A stretch of DNA of 63,683 bases from NCBI GenBank assembly GCA_040905145.1, contig JBBDSC010000011.1, positions 1 to 63,683 on the forward strand, in the 5' to 3' direction. Each line of letters opens with the position of its first letter. The stretch's first letter is position 1. This DNA comes from DATGMS01 sp040905145 (GTDB taxonomy: Bacteria; Bacteroidota; Bacteroidia; Cytophagales; Cyclobacteriaceae). A program made the position numbers and the translations under genes. The notes below the pieces were generated by a model. The model had not been told where the DNA came from. It ran no database searches and worked only from the letters and a program-made list of their open reading frames with translations. This document shows, piece after piece, positions 18,476 to 27,133 of this stretch.

Positions 18476-21400
18476 TTACTCCTCCTCTTCCTCAAGTGTT
18501 GCCAGAAAACTCACCAGGTCCCTTATTTCCCTCCTCGTCAACAGGCCCTTCATGTCCGGCATGCTCGAAGGGGCTTCCCTCCTTTCCGCAATATCTGATT
18601 TGAGGATAACGGTATCCGGACTGTTGCCCATCTTCAGGGAAAGGCCGTCTCCCGTTTCCTCCCCAAGGACACCGCTTACCGTCCTGCCGTTGTCCAGCTC
18701 CAGCGTCACCAGGCCAAAGCCAGGGGCCAGGCGCTTACCCGGATCGATCAGTGCCTCCAACAGTTCCTGACGCGAAAGCTTTGAGGCTATGCCGTTCATC
18801 ATTGGACCCGCACTGCCCCCCATGTCATCATAGGCATGGCACCTGACGCACTGTCCCGACTGGTGCCGGAAAAAGACCCTCCTGCCCAGCCCGGCGTCAC
18901 CGCCGTACAGGCTCCCCTGATAGGTGGCCGCCAACGAATCGGGGGAAAGCCCCGAACTGTAGGCTCTGTACCTTTCCGACAGTTCATCCGAACCCGTCTC
19001 CTCTATGGCTTCCGACAGTTCCAAATGGATTTCCCGTGGCAGGGACCCGCTTTCCAGTTGGCCGAGAAGCCCCTCGAATACAGGACGGGAATTTTCCAGA
19101 GGCACGGAACCGAGGTTCAGCACCGCAGCCTGCTTCTCTTCCGTTCCCCTCTTTTCTATCACCTCCCACAGCAGGTCCACCACCAGTTCCCTTGGAATGT
19201 CCAGGCTGTTCAACAGGTCCAGGCCGGCCACCCTTACTTCCTTGTCCCTATCCGAAAGGGCCTGCTTTATCGCCTGGTCCTTATGTCCCCCTTCCAGGGC
19301 CGCCAGGGATCCCAGGCTCGCTACACGCACCTCCGCGTCACTGTCCCCTTTCAACAGGGACAACAAACCGGAAACGGCCGCCGATATCCCAAGCTTGCCG
19401 ATGACCCTGGCCGAATGGAGCCTTATTTCCGCCTCATGGTGGGACAGCAGTCCGATAAGGCGATCAGCTGCCGCCGCCTTTACAGGGGAAAGGTCCCGCT
19501 CGATCTCCCCCCGGTACCTGCCGTCCACCCGGTCCAGCACCGAGGGCCTCGCCCAGGTGCCCAAAGCTTCCAGGGCCTCTGTCCGCATCGCCAAAGGAGC
19601 GCTTTCCAGGCCGGAATAGTCTATCAGGTTCTGCAGCGCCTCTCCGCTGCCCACCCGCAGGTTGGCATTGATCGCACGCCTTAGCAGCGCCTCGTCCGTA
19701 AACCGGGGGTCCCGCAGCACATTGCCCAGGGCGGGAAGGGCCCCCTCTATGGAAAAATCATCGTTGATGGCCCTTGCCGCCTCGGTGACTATGTACTCGT
19801 CCTCGTCTTCCAGGAATCGGGCTATGCCCGGCAGCGACATCCTCCTTAGGGCCAATACCGCCCCCAGCCTCACCGCGGCCGAAGGGTGTCCGGCAAGGGC
19901 CAATACCGGTTCGGCCTTTCCCATCCTCGCCAGGGCGAGACTGGCCGCATGGCGTATATAGGCATCCCCGTCATTGTTGGAGGCCAACAGTTCCACCAGA
20001 CCCGAAATGGCCGGCTCGTGGCCGATCCTCCCCAACGCCTCTGCGGCAAAGAACCTCACGCGGCTGTGGCCGTCCTCCAGCAACGGCAACAGGGCCTCCC
20101 CGGCGTCCTTATATTTTATGTCCCCCAGCCATTTGGCGGCCTGCGCCCTGATCTCGGGATCCGTGTCCTCCAGCAGCGGCAGCAAAGGCTCCGCATAGGA
20201 CATGTCCTCCAGGCGCGCCAGCTGGCCCAGCCCGATGATCCCGTGCACCCGGGCCAACTGGTGCCCTGTCTGGGAAATGTTTTCTTCAAATATCCCCGCA
20301 CCCTCTTCACCGCGCCGGGCCAGCTCGAACTGTGCCTTTTGCCGTACACGCATGTCCGGGTATTTCAGCAGTTCCCCCAACTCTTGGGATTCCCGGTCCT
20401 GTAGGTTCTCCGCCAATATTTTCTGGGTCTCCAGGCGTTCCGGCCAGGAATCTCCCTCCCCGTCATCCAACTTCCAGATCCGGCCAAACTCCTTATTAAC
20501 CCATCCGTCAATCCAATCGGCCACGTACATGGCGCCGTCAGGGCCGAAATCCAGACCGGTGGCCAGTATCCCGCCCAATATCTTGCTTTGCTCAGCCAGC
20601 TCAAAAGTCGCACCCTTCGGCTCCAGCTTGAAGGAATGGATCCCCGACCGGGCGGGGTTGCCCACGAATTCCGCCACAAAAAAAGTGTTCTTCCACCGTG
20701 GCGCCAGTGCCGTCCCCGGATTGTAGAGCATCCCCGTGGGGCCGTTGACAAAGCTGGCGACCGGAGGGGTGATATAAGCCGCCTGTCCTTCGAACCTTGG
20801 CTTGTACAGTTCCTCCTCCATCCACACCTTATAGCTGTTGTTCAGGGGATCACGGTACTTGCCGAACTGCCAGTTGATCCGCCAGCCGCTGTCCGAGCCG
20901 TTGACGATATACACCAGCCGCTCGCTCTCCCCGCCGTGGTCGCCGTCGTTGTCCACACTGATCAGGTTGGCATATTCGTCAAAAACAAACTCATGGGTGT
21001 TGCGGACACCCATGGCAAAAACCTCGAAATCGCTCCCATCCGGGTTTGACCGGGCTATGACTCCCCGGTTCGGGTACTTCCATTCCGTGCCGTCAGGCCC
21101 CACTCCGTTGAACCCGATATCCCCTACTCCCCAATAGATCCGACCATCCGGGCCCATCTCCAGACCAGACATATTATGTCCACTAAATCCTATATGAATC
21201 CCATAGCCATGGGAAATGGAGGTTTTTTCATCCGCTATTCCGTCCCCGTTGGTATCCTTCATCCGCCATAGATCGGGTCCAACTCCAACAAAAAGGTCAT
21301 TTCCATGGGTAAGCAATGCCCCAGCTATATCAGTCACCTCATCATTGAAATCTTCCACCACCAATTGGGACATGTCCGCAATTCCGTCCCTGTTGGTATC

Positions 21401-21907
21401 CTCCAGACGGAAAACATTTTCCTTCTCCACCGTCAGGTCCCGCCAATCCCGGGAACCGTCCCCATTGACATCCGTCAGCCACTGATTTTTATCACTGTTT
21501 TCCGGGGATAAAACCTTTCGAAGAAAAGTCCGCTTATCTTCAATGGTTTGCAAACTGATGGATTCAATTTCCCAGTCCTGATGGCCCCTGATATCAAATT
21601 CAGAATTTTTTTGCCGATTGGTTCTCGTATAATATAAACGGCCTTTGTCATCCATGTCTAGGGAGATGGGATCAGCCAGCAGGGAATCCACTCCCCACAG
21701 GTCCAAGCTCAACCCTTCTGTAATTTCAGGGTTCACTTGGTCCTCAATGGACTTGGCCAACTTTACCGTTTGTTCCGGATCCATCTGCTTTATCCTTTGG
21801 TCAACAGGCTCCTGTTTGCACCCTGGGAGAAATAGAATGGATAATAGAATAGTGGCCCAAGCTGATTTTTTATTTTTTATAAGAATGGTATAAAAAGTTT
21901 TTTTCAT
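18476..21907 (-). CDS. PVC-type dehydrogenase / HEAT-repeat / cytochrome c lipoprotein, copy 2
   Basis: A 1143-residue tandem paralogue of the preceding gene with the same domains: lipobox LPGC near residue 30, propeller domain, HEAT solenoid and C-terminal CVRCH cytochrome c. From about residue 340 to the C-terminus the two proteins are identical. Between about residues 195 and 340 they differ at scattered sites. The signal peptide and first 100 mature residues are clearly different. The 125 bases between the genes show no terminator, so both may be read from the promoter upstream of 21907. The divergent N-terminal part may give the two proteins different partners or substrates (inference). 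Confidence 0.88.
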   Translation of the reverse strand: MKKTFYTILIKNKKSAWATILLSILFLPGCKQEPVDQRIKQMDPEQTVKLAKSIEDQVNPEITEGLSLDLWGVDSLLADPISLDMDDKGRLYYTRTNRQKNSEFDIRGHQDWEIESISLQTIEDKRTFLRKVLSPENSDKNQWLTDVNGDGSRDWRDLTVEKENVFRLEDTNRDGIADMSQLVVEDFNDEVTDIAGALLTHGNDLFVGVGPDLWRMKDTNGDGIADEKTSISHGYGIHIGFSGHNMSGLEMGPDGRIYWGVGDIGFNGVGPDGTEWKYPNRGVIARSNPDGSDFEVFAMGVRNTHEFVFDEYANLISVDNDGDHGGESERLVYIVNGSDSGWRINWQFGKYRDPLNNSYKVWMEEELYKPRFEGQAAYITPPVASFVNGPTGMLYNPGTALAPRWKNTFFVAEFVGNPARSGIHSFKLEPKGATFELAEQSKILGGILATGLDFGPDGAMYVADWIDGWVNKEFGRIWKLDDGEGDSWPERLETQKILAENLQDRESQELGELLKYPDMRVRQKAQFELARRGEEGAGIFEENISQTGHQLARVHGIIGLGQLARLEDMSYAEPLLPLLEDTDPEIRAQAAKWLGDIKYKDAGEALLPLLEDGHSRVRFFAAEALGRIGHEPAISGLVELLASNNDGDAYIRHAASLALARMGKAEPVLALAGHPSAAVRLGAVLALRRMSLPGIARFLEDEDEYIVTEAARAINDDFSIEGALPALGNVLRDPRFTDEALLRRAINANLRVGSGEALQNLIDYSGLESAPLAMRTEALEALGTWARPSVLDRVDGRYRGEIERDLSPVKAAAADRLIGLLSHHEAEIRLHSARVIGKLGISAAVSGLLSLLKGDSDAEVRVASLGSLAALEGGHKDQAIKQALSDRDKEVRVAGLDLLNSLDIPRELVVDLLWEVIEKRGTEEKQAAVLNLGSVPLENSRPVFEGLLGQLESGSLPREIHLELSEAIEETGSDELSERYRAYSSGLSPDSLAATYQGSLYGGDAGLGRRVFFRHQSGQCVRCHAYDDMGGSAGPMMNGIASKLSRQELLEALIDPGKRLAPGFGLVTLELDNGRTVSGVLGEETGDGLSLKMGNSPDTVILKSDIAERREAPSSMPDMKGLLTRREIRDLVSFLATLEEEEE
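18486..20857 (-). repeat. Long direct repeat, copy 2 (identical to 14935-17306)
   Basis: Second copy of the 2372-base identical block. Beyond 20857 the identity falls gradually: about 3 differences in the next 100 bases, about 9 in the following 100, and more towards the gene start, most of them silent. Confidence 0.85.
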
Positions 21908-22032
21908 AAATTAAAAATTAATCGGAATTTATCCTTTCAATCGATGTTTAAGGTGTTCAATAGTAAATCAAATGCTTTTACTTTGGATGATCGGTAATAT
22001 AAGGAAAAGTAGATAATTCAAAAATGAAAATT

Positions 22033-23409
22033 TTATAAAGCCAACTTCTTTCCAGAACGTAGCCTTTGTACGCAATTGGCAAGGGATCTGAAGTTATGAT
22101 AGGGTGTTTTCCAAATATGCCCCTTTTTAGAAAATTGATGATGCGGTTCTTTATCCAGGCCACCGGCATACCATTCTCCATTTTTCTGATCTATCATATA
22201 GGTTGTAATGTAGTCCCACTGTTTTTGGAATTTCCCAAAGTAATCCATCTCATCGTCAGGAAAAAAATCAGCCATAATCAACAAGGTATTCAATCCCTCT
22301 GCCTGAGCCCACCAGTTTTTTGAATCCTTAACAATCGTGAGGTCATTATGGCCTTTGAAATAATATCCACCATCATAAAAGCCTCCCCGTTTTCTGTCCC
22401 AACCATTCATGAGGGAATGATCCACCATTTTCTTTGCAATTTTTAAAGTCACCGGGTCATCTTTTATCCCCAGAACATGAGAGGCTTCCAACATCAAATA
22501 GGCTGTTTCCACATCATGCCCAAAAGAAACATGGTCTAATGAATGATGGTTTTTTATTGCCGTATCGGAAGAATCCCTATAGGAAACAGGATCCCAGTCA
22601 GGTTGAAAAAAAAGCTGAAGATAGCCCCTGTCTGTGATCAGTGTATCCCGGATCAGATACAGTATTTCATCCAGCCGTTCCCCCAGCAATTCATCAGGCC
22701 AAACCGTATAAAGTTCAGTAAAGGCCTCCAATAAATGGATGGAACTGTTCTGGTCTTTATAGCCAATCTGGGAAGTGGAAGGTAGTCCGGTCCTATTCAA
22801 AAGAGGTGTTCCATCTCTGGCAAGGGACTGGAAATATCCTTTATGAACAGGATCGTGGCTGTTTTCTTCGAGCCACCAAAAAGCTTCTTTAGCAAGGTTT
22901 AAGGCTGCTGTATCCCCGGAAGCCTGAAAATATGCAGCCAGTCCAAAAATAGCAAAAGCATTCCCATAGGCGGTTTTGATCTCCACTCCTGTGGGCAAAA
23001 TATTCCCCTTTTGGTCTAACAAGGTATAAAAGCCGCCGTATTTCCGATCCCAAAACTTTTCCTTTAAAAACACGAAACCCTGCTTTGCACTATTTTTATA
23101 GAAGGTGGTCTCTGGATAATATATAGAGGCTTTGGATGTGGTCCAAATATGCCGTGCCTGGGACACAATCATCTTTTCCTGCTTTTCCCCGGGTCGGAAA
23201 TCGTGTGAAAAATTGCTTAAAAAGCCGCCATATACAGTATCTATGGCCAAAGGATACCATTTATTGAGCAATTGTGTATGGATGGTCTTTTCTATTTCAT
23301 TGACCAATTTTTCCCTAATGCCATTTTGGGAAACAATAAATGAGAGGAGAACAAGTGGCAGCAAAAGCATCATGACGTAAAAAATATTATTTTTGGTTGG
23401 TGTATCCAT
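22033..23409 (-). CDS. AGE-family epimerase/isomerase, cellobiose 2-epimerase-like, exported
   Basis: A 458-residue protein of the N-acylglucosamine 2-epimerase superfamily, an alpha6/alpha6 barrel. Family blocks visible are ARHIWTTSKA (about residue 85), HVSFGHDVETAYLMLEA (about residue 293), NWWAQAEGLNTLL and the C-terminal HIWKTPYHNFRSL, the last typical of cellobiose and mannose 2-epimerases. It differs from cytoplasmic members in a hydrophobic N-terminal segment (residues 10-27), suggesting export or membrane anchoring. The neighbouring genes are oxidative lipoproteins, and a sulfatase lies a few kilobases away. The exact sugar substrate cannot be told. Confidence 0.85.
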   Translation of the reverse strand: MDTPTKNNIFYVMMLLLPLVLLSFIVSQNGIREKLVNEIEKTIHTQLLNKWYPLAIDTVYGGFLSNFSHDFRPGEKQEKMIVSQARHIWTTSKASIYYPETTFYKNSAKQGFVFLKEKFWDRKYGGFYTLLDQKGNILPTGVEIKTAYGNAFAIFGLAAYFQASGDTAALNLAKEAFWWLEENSHDPVHKGYFQSLARDGTPLLNRTGLPSTSQIGYKDQNSSIHLLEAFTELYTVWPDELLGERLDEILYLIRDTLITDRGYLQLFFQPDWDPVSYRDSSDTAIKNHHSLDHVSFGHDVETAYLMLEASHVLGIKDDPVTLKIAKKMVDHSLMNGWDRKRGGFYDGGYYFKGHNDLTIVKDSKNWWAQAEGLNTLLIMADFFPDDEMDYFGKFQKQWDYITTYMIDQKNGEWYAGGLDKEPHHQFSKKGHIWKTPYHNFRSLANCVQRLRSGKKLAL

Positions 23410-23839
23410 AAGAGAAAGGAGTAGTGATTTTTAAAGATAATCAATTATAGAAAAAATAGTTGATATTTTTCTTAAGAAAACCAAGTGTCAATCCTCCCTT
23501 GGGGCGCTGCCCCAAATTTTGATGTTAAAGCCTTGCAGACTTAAAGATGGGACTTCCGATCTCTCCGCCTGGAAGATCCCTTGATAACATCAGGAAAGAC
23601 CCCAGCCATCTCCCTGCTTCCGAACCCTCTGGCAAAATTTTAGAAGAAACCGGATTTACCGATAAAAGAAAAATCAAAAATATTTTCAAAAATAGGGATG
23701 CAATTCTTGGAAAACCCCTCCCTGATGTCCACTGACCAAGGGTATCCGATCTTTCGTAGGTGAATTCCCATAATCCGGCGTGGGCCTTTGCATCAATGGC
23801 AAGTATCGAATTAGGTTGTACTATGGATGTATTGAAAAT
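23410..23839. other. Gene-poor region with a GC-rich hairpin
   Basis: No convincing gene. A minus-strand frame stays open from about 23870 to 23540 but has no suitable start and no recognised domain. At 23499-23515 a perfect seven-base-pair hairpin (TTGGGGC, loop GCT, GCCCCAA) lies about 90 bases upstream of the epimerase start; on the minus strand it could sit in the leader, on the plus strand it resembles a weak terminator. Confidence 0.4.
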
Positions 23840-23869
23840 AGGTGGAAGGGCTTTAAGGCCTTTCCACCT
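23840..23869 (-). terminator. Terminator of the ferritin-like operon
   Basis: A twelve-base-pair stem with one G-T wobble (23840-23851 with 23858-23869) and a six-base loop. On the minus strand it is followed by ATTTTC, and on the plus strand by TTATTTT, so it could act in both directions. It lies about 80 bases after the stop of the last ferritin-like gene. Confidence 0.65.
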
Positions 23870-23950
23870 TATTTTGCCTTAATTCAAAGCATCATTTTTG
23901 ACTGCTATTTCTCGGAACACTATTGTTTATCAGAACTCTTCACCAGCTAT

Positions 23951-24757
23951 CTACTCTTCAGTACATATGAACAATCCGGCAATTGTTAAGACTTCCTCTT
24001 TTGTCAAAGGCTCATCAAAGGATTCCGTTACACCATCAGCGCCTACAGAACTCACGGTAGTAACATCAACTCCTCCTTGGGTCAAATTGTCTTCTCCATT
24101 ATAAACAGCCTGGGTAGCTTCGGGCATGCCTTCACCCCTTTCATCCTGGGTAATCCATCCTTTCAATCCCCGGAGCCTGCGCACCTCAGAGGCATGTCTT
24201 GCTTCAACCGAATGGATCTGTAATGCGGCTGTCAGCAACTCATTGCTTTCCATAAGGTTTGCTGCCTGGCCTTTATAAGCCCTAACACCAGTGTCTTCGA
24301 AAGCCTGTGCCAAAGCAAGAAATTGATTATAATCACCAAAAGGATCAAAATTCTTTTCCGCCGTAAAATCAAACATTGGTTTTTCCACTGGGGTTCCACC
24401 ACTGGCCGTAATTCCAGCTATAAGAAATTCCACATGATCTACTTCATGTTTTTCAATTTGTTCAAAGATCGCCCGATCTTTACCGTCCGGAATAAGACCA
24501 GCTTTAGCTAAACCTTTAGTATAAAATTCGGCTTCCAGATACTCAAGGGTCAAAGCAAAATTCAGGACATCCAGAGGTTCCATGGTTCTTGCGAATGCTT
24601 TGGTGGATGCCGAAGAAGCTATTGTTACAGGTATCGCTGCCAAAGCAATCTTTTTACCAAAGCTCCCCAATTTAGCAAAAGCTTCTCTTCGGGAAGTAAA
24701 CGCATTAAGCTCTTCAGGCTTAACATTATACATATCTAATAATTCAAATATTTTCAT
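23951..24757 (-). CDS. Ferritin-like domain protein, probably Tat-exported
   Basis: A 268-residue protein of the Ferritin_2-type (four-helix) family. Candidate metal ligands occur in LEYLEAEFY (about residue 73), EKHEVDHVEF (about 101), FEDTGVRAYKG (about 153) and HSVEARHASEVRR (about 178). Before the domain, residues 22-57 contain a twin arginine (SRREAFAKLG) followed by a hydrophobic stretch ending in AFA, so it looks like a Tat signal with a long N-terminal extension and one residue more than the SRRxFLK consensus. The tail after about residue 200 is acidic and glycine-rich. It lies 19 bases after a second ferritin-like gene. Confidence 0.8.
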   Translation of the reverse strand: MKIFELLDMYNVKPEELNAFTSRREAFAKLGSFGKKIALAAIPVTIASSASTKAFARTMEPLDVLNFALTLEYLEAEFYTKGLAKAGLIPDGKDRAIFEQIEKHEVDHVEFLIAGITASGGTPVEKPMFDFTAEKNFDPFGDYNQFLALAQAFEDTGVRAYKGQAANLMESNELLTAALQIHSVEARHASEVRRLRGLKGWITQDERGEGMPEATQAVYNGEDNLTQGGVDVTTVSSVGADGVTESFDEPLTKEEVLTIAGLFICTEE

Positions 24758-24776
24758 AATTTGGTTCTCCTATGAG

Positions 24777-25505
24777 TTAAGATGTTGGTAATTGATTTGC
24801 AATGATTTTATTAACAATAAATGGGGAAGCGGTATCAAGTACCTTTTGAGGTGTGAATGCCCTGTCTAAACCGTTTTCATCGATTACGTCATCGCCGGCA
24901 AAAGATTTGGGATCCTCGTCAAAAATACTCCTGATAGCAGCAGCATGCCTTCCTTCGACAGATACTATTTTTCCTGCTATCAACAAAAAATCTGCACTTA
25001 CCAATAATTGACCAGCCCCATTATAAGCAGCTACTCCCAAATCTTCAAAGGTTTTAGCTGTCCCCAAAACACTGTCCCTGCTGGTAAAATCAACAGAACT
25101 AAAATCAAAAGTCAGTTTACGTATGGCATCTTTTCCCAAGGCCGCTTTTAAGAAATCTCTATGAGCCACTTCATGCTTTCGCAAATCTTCCAAAATCATT
25201 TCTTCTTCCGAAGAAATCCCACTGTAGGGCATTTCAACCACCTTGGTATAAAATGCTGCTTCCAGTTGTTCAAGTGTATAGGCATAATTTAGTACACCTA
25301 TATCACCTTCTCCCAGATGAACAGGTGGAGCAGGTGGAGCAGGTATTGGCTTGTCGGGAATCATATCGAAAAATTCCTTACACCCTGACGCTAGAATTCC
25401 TGTGGCGGCTATGGTAGCCCCACCAGCCTTAAGAAAAGATCTGCGAGATCCTTTGTGCTGTGGTACCGGATTGGTAACCTCATTTAATTGGTTTGTTTTT
25501 GACAT
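24777..25505 (-). CDS. Ferritin-like domain lipoprotein with Tat signal
   Basis: A 242-residue protein. The N-terminus has the Tat motif SRRSFLKAGG (residues 20-29), a hydrophobic stretch and then ILASGC, a lipobox with cysteine at residue 42, so it is probably a folded lipoprotein exported by Tat. The ferritin-like helices carry LEQLEAAFY, RKHEVAHRDF, FEDLGVAAYNG and VSVEGRHAAAIRS, aligned with the same motifs of the next gene. The two form an operon of paralogues ending at the terminator near 23850. The metal and role (iron or oxygen chemistry) are not known for this family. Confidence 0.85.
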   Translation of the reverse strand: MSKTNQLNEVTNPVPQHKGSRRSFLKAGGATIAATGILASGCKEFFDMIPDKPIPAPPAPPVHLGEGDIGVLNYAYTLEQLEAAFYTKVVEMPYSGISSEEEMILEDLRKHEVAHRDFLKAALGKDAIRKLTFDFSSVDFTSRDSVLGTAKTFEDLGVAAYNGAGQLLVSADFLLIAGKIVSVEGRHAAAIRSIFDEDPKSFAGDDVIDENGLDRAFTPQKVLDTASPFIVNKIIANQLPTS

Positions 25506-25684
25506 GATACTTAAGATTTAAAGGTTAATAAAATTGAGAATAAATATTATGTAGAAATCCATAATTATAAAAATAATAAATAACCAAACAAATTTTATAC
25601 CAAAATTTATTCTGTACAATTTATGCACGGTGTACAAAACACAAAAAGAACATGCTTTTTCTTTATCAGAATGCAACCTTTTTT

Positions 25685-25761
25685 TATACAAGAAATTGTT
25701 TTTCTTATATAAAAAATAAGATAGTGTGCCCTAATTATATAAGAGCTATTTTTCTTATATA
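25685..25761. promoter_or_regulatory. Two tandem palindromes upstream of the ferritin-like operon
   Basis: Two similar inverted repeats stand 51 bases apart. Site 1 is TATACAAG (25685-25692) with CTTATATA (25704-25711), spacer 11. Site 2 is TATATAAG (25736-25743) with CTTATATA (25754-25761), spacer 10. The spacers are themselves alike and T-rich. They lie 180-256 bases upstream of the ATG at 25505 in a very AT-rich region with no gene. Two copies of the same half-site pair suggest a binding site for a dimeric regulator, although AT-richness makes chance similarity more likely than usual. Confidence 0.45.
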
Positions 25762-26011
25762 CGAACCAATGGGTATGATTGGATTTTTCATGCGAAAAAA
25801 ATTTTATGCTCTACCTGATAATAGGTTTTGACGTGAAAAAAAACATTAGAAAAAAGAATATTTAAAAAATAATATAAATGTATTGAAATAAAATAGCAGG
25901 TAAAATATTTTATTTTTTCATATTTGAAAATAAAATTAGATTTGTAAACAACCTCAATCTTTTTAGGTGCTGAAGAAAATAATCAATTAATAACTTAGGA
26001 AGGAACAATAA

Positions 26012-26165
26012 ATGAAAAATTCACGTAGGGGATTTTGTTGAAAAAACGGGTTAAGATGCTACAGTGATTCGGCGGGAGGCCGATAAAACTACCACGATGA
26101 TTGGGAAACGCCGGATGATCAATCTGGAATTCGATAACAAGCTGTTTTTCCTTTCTTATAAAAAG
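26012..26165 (+). pseudogene. Possible remnant of a Tat-exported protein gene
   Basis: After an AGGAAGG-like ribosome site an ATG at 26012 opens MKNSRRGF, then a TGA. With a frame change at that point the sequence reads LKKTG, completing a typical Tat start (SRRGFLKKTG). A further open stretch of about 35 codons follows the next stop, with no domain I can name. The region between the Tat start and this tail is far too short for a whole gene, so this would be a gene with a large internal deletion. It may be coincidence. Confidence 0.3.
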
Positions 26166-26167
26166 CA

Positions 26168-26194
26168 AAAGGGAGGGTTTTGCTCCATCCCTTT
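26168..26194 (-). terminator. Terminator downstream of the sulfatase/nitrilase region
   Basis: A ten-base-pair stem with one mismatch (26168-26177 with 26185-26194), a seven-base loop and T-rich flanks on both strands. It lies about 56 bases after the end of the nitrilase pseudogene on the minus strand. Confidence 0.55.
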
Positions 26195-26249
26195 TTCCTC
26201 AATTTTAAATGGTCATATTAAATTTCGCTGAAATATTACTTCTGATTCT

Positions 26250-27054
26250 TTAAACCCTGCATTTCTCCTGTTGGTCCTGTGCTATTTTCAAATGTTCTTG
26301 ATAGGGCTTTAGATTAAATTCCCTCATAATATCTGCAACTTTTACTTCAGGAGACAAACTTTCTATGACTGAAAATTCTTCTTCATGCAAAGAATAACAC
26401 CTTACCTTCCTTCCATACTTTTTTTCTATGGCCGGAAATGTTTTGGAATAAGGCCAACTATGCAAAAAAACTTTTTCGAGATTTATCGGTGCACAAACAC
26501 CCACGGACTCCAAATACCACTGACCGCCAGCTCCTCGCCGGTTAATCGATAATTTTGGTGGTATCCTTTCGTGTACTGGATACAACAGGATATTGGTTTT
26601 CCCAAGCTTTGGCATTTACTTTTTTCCCTGCTGCAAAAGCAGAGGGCCAAAAAACGACCTCAGCTCCTTTTCCCCTAAGCCGTTGCCATCCCTCAGGCCA
26701 TTCTATATCATAACAGATCCGAATGCCTACCACACCAAAATCCATCTTAAAAACAGGAGGATCCAAGGGTCCCGGTGTCAAACCATTTTCCATTTCATCG
26801 ACGGTCAACCTGATTTTCCTGTATTCCCCTATTTTTTCTCCAAGACGGTCTATGGCCGCATTATAATACTTTCCATTGTCCAAGGTATATATGGGACAGA
26901 TGACATGGCATCGGTGTTTTTTTGCAAAGGCCTGAAAAGGGGCAATGATATTTCCCGTGCCATTTTCAGCCGTCATATTCAAATCCAGCCTGCCCCCATC
27001 CACCCCCACTACATGAAATACTTCTGGCAGACAGATAATATTAATAAAATATTT
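26250..27054 (-). pseudogene. Carbon-nitrogen hydrolase (nitrilase family), disrupted
   Basis: The minus strand encodes most of a nitrilase-fold hydrolase in pieces. The triad is visible: glutamate in IICLPEVF (about 27030), lysine in EYRKIRLT and cysteine in RICYDIEWPEGW. The frame breaks after TTKIID near 26542. A third frame then supplies LTGEELAVSG, and from about 26520 another frame continues with QWYLESVGV to the stop at 26250. The start is also lost: a TAG precedes IINIICLPE and only about 80 bases remain before the sulfatase gene, too few for the usual first 45 residues. It lies downstream of the sulfatase on the same strand and is probably non-functional. Confidence 0.8.
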
Positions 27055-27133
27055 CTATTTCTCACTACGGCTGCCTTATTGGAAAAAGTTTTTTTAACCC
27101 AAACGAAAAGATGGGCAGCAGAATCAATATATA

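Noticed and set aside
23540..23870. Minus-strand frame of about 110 codons without stop
   Set aside because: It has no start codon in a suitable place, runs through the terminator hairpin, and its translation resembles no family I know.
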